Origin: Wandonia haliotis | GTDB taxonomy: Bacteria; Bacteroidota; Bacteroidia; Flavobacteriales_D; Crocinitomicaceae | NCBI RefSeq assembly: GCF_039523435.1 | Contig: NZ_BAAAFH010000018.1 | Span: 1-8,887 of the forward strand | Direction of reading: 5' to 3' | DNA: 8,887 nucleotides | Program-made: the position numbers and the translations under genes | In this document: piece after piece, positions 6,725 through 8,887 of the stretch | How the letters are laid out: the number at the start of each line of letters is the position of its first letter | Position numbering within the stretch: position 1 is the stretch's first letter | The notes under the pieces: model-generated | Told to the model about the DNA's origin: nothing | The model's input: only the letters and a program-made list of their open reading frames with translations | The model's database searches: none

Positions 6725-6801
6725 GGTAGTGTACTCAATTAGTTGGTAAGATGAAATGTAGACATTGCGTAGGAATCAGTAGTATTAAAAAAACAGGTTG
6801 A
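6725..6801 (+). mobile_element. IS1-family left end with transposase start stub
   Basis: GGTAGTGTACTCAATTAGT begins at 6725, and 26 nt later ATG 6751 starts MKCRHCVGISSIKKTG and a TGA at 6799-6801. MKCRHC carries the first CxxC pair of the IS1 InsA-type zinc finger and SSIKKTG fits the residues that follow. Everything after is lost; about 75 bp of unassigned AT-rich sequence (6802-6876) separates it from the next Rhs fragment. Confidence 0.65.
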
Positions 6802-7181
6802 CAACTCTATTTTTCAATGAATTTTGCTTATTTTTATTCTGCAAAACGGAAAAAAGTTCTTTGAATTAAATAATAATCATTTAGGGAATCTGTTGGCATA
6901 CGGACAGGAGTAACCGCTTCGATTTCGGGTAATCGTCTTAGAGTAGACAATTTGGGTCAGTGGAATGGTATTTTATGTGTTTTCCCGACAGTAGTCGGAA
7001 GAACGTATACGGTTCACTATACATTGGGATTGGATGGAGGTCCTAAGTTGACCCCGTTTGTTCGAAACAATATCACCTCTGCCAATATTCAGGTGCAGCA
7101 TATTACTTCAGACGGACGTTATACGTTGACATTTGTAGCACCGAGTTCAGAGACGATGTTTGCTGATACGGGTACGCGATC

Positions 7182-7322
7182 GATGTACTTGTCGTATTTG
7201 TTTGTTCAGGATGTAAATGCAGAGGCAGTAGTGGAAGATTTCTGTTATGTGGCTGATGTGAAAAGTTATTCGGATTATATGCCGTTTGGAATGCAGATGC
7301 CGAACAGGAATGGAAGTACAGG
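7182..7322 (+). repeat. Rhs core direct repeat, copy 2
   Basis: Matches 3433-3573 with four substitutions over 141 bp. In this copy the upstream beta-sandwich-like region is present, so this is the more complete version; copy 1 is cut at exactly its first base. Confidence 0.9.
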
Positions 7323-7981
7323 GGGAGTATCGTTATGGCTTCCAGGGACAGGAGAAGGATGACGAGGTTCACAACAGTGAAGGAACGAGTTATACAGCAG
7401 AATATTGGCAGTATGATAGTCGACTGGGTCGTAGATGGAAGAGAGACCCTATTGTGAAACATAATGAAAGTCCATATGCAGCATTTGCAAATAATCCGAT
7501 TTGTTTTTTGGACCCCGAATGGAGCCGACTCAATAAAAGCTCCAAATGGTAGTACTTATGAAGCTGGTGAAGGCTATGAATCAACATATGATGGTCAGTT
7601 ACTCGTTGGAGAAGGATTAAAAACACTTATCTGGGATTCTAGTGTTGATAGAGTTGACGAATCTGGTAATACAGGAGGTTATAGGCAAGCATCTGAAGAT
7701 GATTTGACAAAATTCTTTGGTGCTAATGGTGATGACAATTCATCTGACTTTTTTTCATCTATGAAAAATATTGAAATAGGGTTCTCTATAATTTCCTATT
7801 CATTTTCAGTTTATAAAAAAATAAATTCAACGAGTTAGGTTGGAGGTCGGTTAAAACAGGAAAATGGAACTCTATTAATGATTTAAAACCTCAATCAAAT
7901 GGGAAGTTTGTGGAAGGGGTGGCAGGCAAAAGAATAGGTTTCAATCATGCCAAGCTAAAAATTGCAACCGTTAAGAATATT

Positions 7982-7990
7982 GGGGGGGGG
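7982..7990 (+). repeat. Poly(G)9 tract inside the cassette 6 tip
   Basis: Nine consecutive G in an AT-rich gene, read as three Gly codons (NIGGGKL). Tracts of this length are prone to slipped-strand length change, which would switch the last 110 residues of the tip in and out of frame. Confidence 0.9.
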
Positions 7991-8153
7991 AAATTATTTC
8001 TTGTCGGTACACTATATGATGGGGCTAAGTTAACGATAGCTCTGGCAAACGGAGATGCCGATATGGCGTTTGAAGCGGGTATGGATTTAGCTATGGGAAC
8101 ACTCATGTTTGCAGGAGGTGTTCCTGGTTTAATTGTTGGTGGTATATATTACG

Positions 8154-8177
8154 CTATTGAATACACTATTGAATACA
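8154..8177 (+). repeat. 12-bp tandem duplication in the cassette 6 tip
   Basis: CTATTGAATACA occurs twice in direct succession and is followed by CTATA. It is in frame and doubles the peptide IEYT within the tip's hydrophobic end. Confidence 0.9.
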
Positions 8178-8331
8178 CTATAGGTTGGGACACTGTTATT
8201 GATAGTTCAGTAAAAGCTTCAAAAGCTGTTGATGAAGTTTATAATGAAGCAATATATCAAATGAATCAGCCTTCCTCATGGGTAATTCCCTATTTTTCAG
8301 GAATGTTTGAATAATATTGATTACTTTAAAT

Positions 8332-8757
8332 ATGCTAAAATTGTTAGAATTTTACTTTTATCATTTATACTCCTTTTGGAGAAATTATGTTAATAAGCAG
8401 TGGGATAAAGATTACATTTTACTCACTCCATTAATATTTGCATATGCTCAAATTCTTTTGCCTATTGCTTGGTTGGTAATTTTAGTTTTTATTAATACCG
8501 CTGTTTATAAAAATGATTCATCTACTTTTGATTCTTATGCTGGAATTGGGTCAATAGTATTGGGGATAATCTTTTTGACTGTTCTTTATTTACTCTTTGA
8601 AAGAAAAAAAAGATACCTTGATATTGAAAAAAAAATTGACTTTTATTATTCAATTTATAAAGAAAAAGAAAATATTCATAAGGCATTTGTCTTCATATTT
8701 TTATTTATCTCTTACGTATCCGTAATTATTGTTGGATGGGTTGTAATCAAGGGGTAG
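8332..8757 (+). CDS. Three-TM membrane protein, probable immunity protein of cassette 6
   Basis: 141 residues from ATG 8332; a TTG at 8317, 2 nt after the tip stop, would add five residues and cannot be excluded. TM segments lie at about 31-55, 70-89 and 117-138, with a strongly charged loop (ERKKRYLDIEKK, YKEKENIHK) between TM2 and TM3. The plan matches the 128-residue protein at 2011-2397. It sits directly after the Gly-rich tip of cassette 6, as an immunity gene would. The family is not recognised. The frame is intact although its toxin has three frameshifts. Its stop TAG lies inside the IS1-like left end GGTAGTGTACC, so the insertion may have set the present C-terminus (VVIKG). Confidence 0.75.
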   Translation: MLKLLEFYFYHLYSFWRNYVNKQWDKDYILLTPLIFAYAQILLPIAWLVILVFINTAVYKNDSSTFDSYAGIGSIVLGIIFLTVLYLLFERKKRYLDIEKKIDFYYSIYKEKENIHKAFVFIFLFISYVSVIIVGWVVIKG

Positions 8758-8887
8758 TGTACCAGATTTATTGCTCATATGATTTGTTGTAATTTGCAAA
8801 TGAAAAAAAAAGGGAAGACTTTGAAGGGAATACAACGTCATCTGTGTAAACAATGTGGCTCGACTAAACAGGAAGAATATCGCAATA
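8753..8887 (+). mobile_element. IS1-family insertion sequence, left end (continues past window)
   Basis: GGTAGTGTACCAGATTTAT begins at 8753, overlapping the stop codon of the preceding gene, and the transposase ATG is 26 nt further on. GGTNNTG starts are typical of the IS1 family. The right end, if any, lies outside the window. Confidence 0.65.
8779..8887 (+). CDS. IS1-family transposase N-terminus (3' partial)
   Basis: 36 codons to the window edge: MICCNLQMKKKGKT, then RHLCKQCGSTKQEEYRN. This is the zinc-finger N-terminus of an IS1-type transposase. The second pair (CKQC) is intact, but the first reads CC rather than CxxC, and the usual aromatic after CGxT is gone, so the protein is probably degenerate. 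It is the same protein type as the remnants at 5210 and 6751. Whether the rest of the element survives cannot be seen. Confidence 0.65.
   Translation, partial: MICCNLQMKKKGKTLKGIQRHLCKQCGSTKQEEYRN

Larger units (their letters stand above)
6877..8314 (+). pseudogene. Rhs protein C-terminal part: beta-sandwich-like region, core and Gly-rich tip, frameshifted (cassette 6)
   Basis: The frame opens at 6877, inside an Rhs protein. First comes a region reading TGVTASISGNRLRV, FPTVVGRTYTVHYTLGL, SDGRYTLTFVAPSS, like a galactose/carbohydrate-binding beta-sandwich; then the core SYSDYMPFGMQMPNR. An extra G in the run at 7321-7325 breaks the frame. The core resumes as EYRYGFQGQEKDDEV through YDSRLGRRWKRDP to FLDP. 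An extra C at 7513-7516 breaks it again, and the tip follows (NGADSIKAPNGSTYEAGEG). A lost A at 7815-7821 causes the third break, after which WRSVKTGKW, NGKFVEGVAGKRIG and the Gly-rich end (AMGTLMFAGGVPGLIVGGIYY) run to TAA 8312-8314. The tip would be about 265 residues. Its hydrophobic C-terminus and membrane-protein partner suggest a membrane-active toxin. The lesions could be real decay or homopolymer sequencing errors. Confidence 0.8.

Noticed and set aside
6798..6830. TTGACA followed by an AT-rich stretch as a promoter for cassette 6
   Set aside because: No good -10 at the right spacing and no Bacteroidota-type TAnnTTTG; the downstream frame is a truncated Rhs with no start.
7464..7838. 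Independent 124-residue gene starting at ATG 7464
   Set aside because: Its first 17 codons are out of frame over the Rhs core; the rest is the middle of the cassette 6 tip after a one-base shift.
7910..8314. Independent gene starting at GTG 7910
   Set aside because: The same frame is open upstream to 7817 and continues the tip after the A-run shift at 7815-7821, so the GTG is internal.
1530..8770. Regularly repeated short motif as a CRISPR or integron attC array
   Set aside because: The copies lie hundreds to thousands of bases apart except for two pairs, have no spacer pattern or attC-like symmetry, and two (6725, 8753) lead directly into an IS1 transposase start.

Overview
The window is low-GC DNA that most likely comes from a member of the Bacteroidota. 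The evidence is the type of Rhs protein present (core signature SYSDYxxFGMQ, then YRYGF, then DPR, then DP), exported and lipoprotein partner genes, and start codons that mostly lack a Shine-Dalgarno sequence. Nothing here fixes the genus. All recognisable genes are on the + strand and there is no housekeeping gene, tRNA, rRNA or CRISPR array.

The whole window reads as a row of six Rhs toxin-tip/immunity cassettes, most with a broken toxin and an intact immunity gene. Cassette 1 (2-1530): Rhs core plus an intact-looking tip with a Gly-rich hydrophobic C-terminus, overlapping by 4 nt a two-TM immunity candidate. Cassette 2 (1721-2397): only the last ~90 residues of a tip, frameshifted, plus a three-TM immunity candidate. 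Cassette 3 (2452-3427): the last 75 residues of a tip with a zinc-protease motif HEAGH, plus an exported partner. Cassette 4 (3433-5030): Rhs core and tip with about four frameshifts and two nonsense codons, plus a lipoprotein partner. Cassette 5 (5816-6721): only the end of a Hint autoprocessing domain is left of the toxin, then a terminator and a two-TM partner related to that of cassette 1. Cassette 6 (6877-8757): a beta-sandwich-like region, Rhs core and Gly-rich tip with three frameshifts, plus a three-TM partner resembling that of cassette 2.

Short copies of the left end of an IS1-family insertion sequence (GGTNNTGTAC...) lie at or just after the 3' end of every one of the six immunity genes, always in the same orientation. 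Three are followed by part of an IS1 transposase: 5210-5814 with a nonsense codon, 6751-6801 as a stub, and 8779 to the window end. No right end was found. Two of the sites are tandem pairs of left ends spaced 25-26 bp apart.

My reading is a decayed store of effector cassettes in which immunity is kept while toxins rot, with IS1-like ends marking the cassette borders. The two most interesting candidates are the set of Gly-rich, probably membrane-active tips paired with polytopic immunity proteins, and the association of IS1 left ends with cassette borders. Functions of the immunity genes are inferred from position and topology; no homology search could be run.
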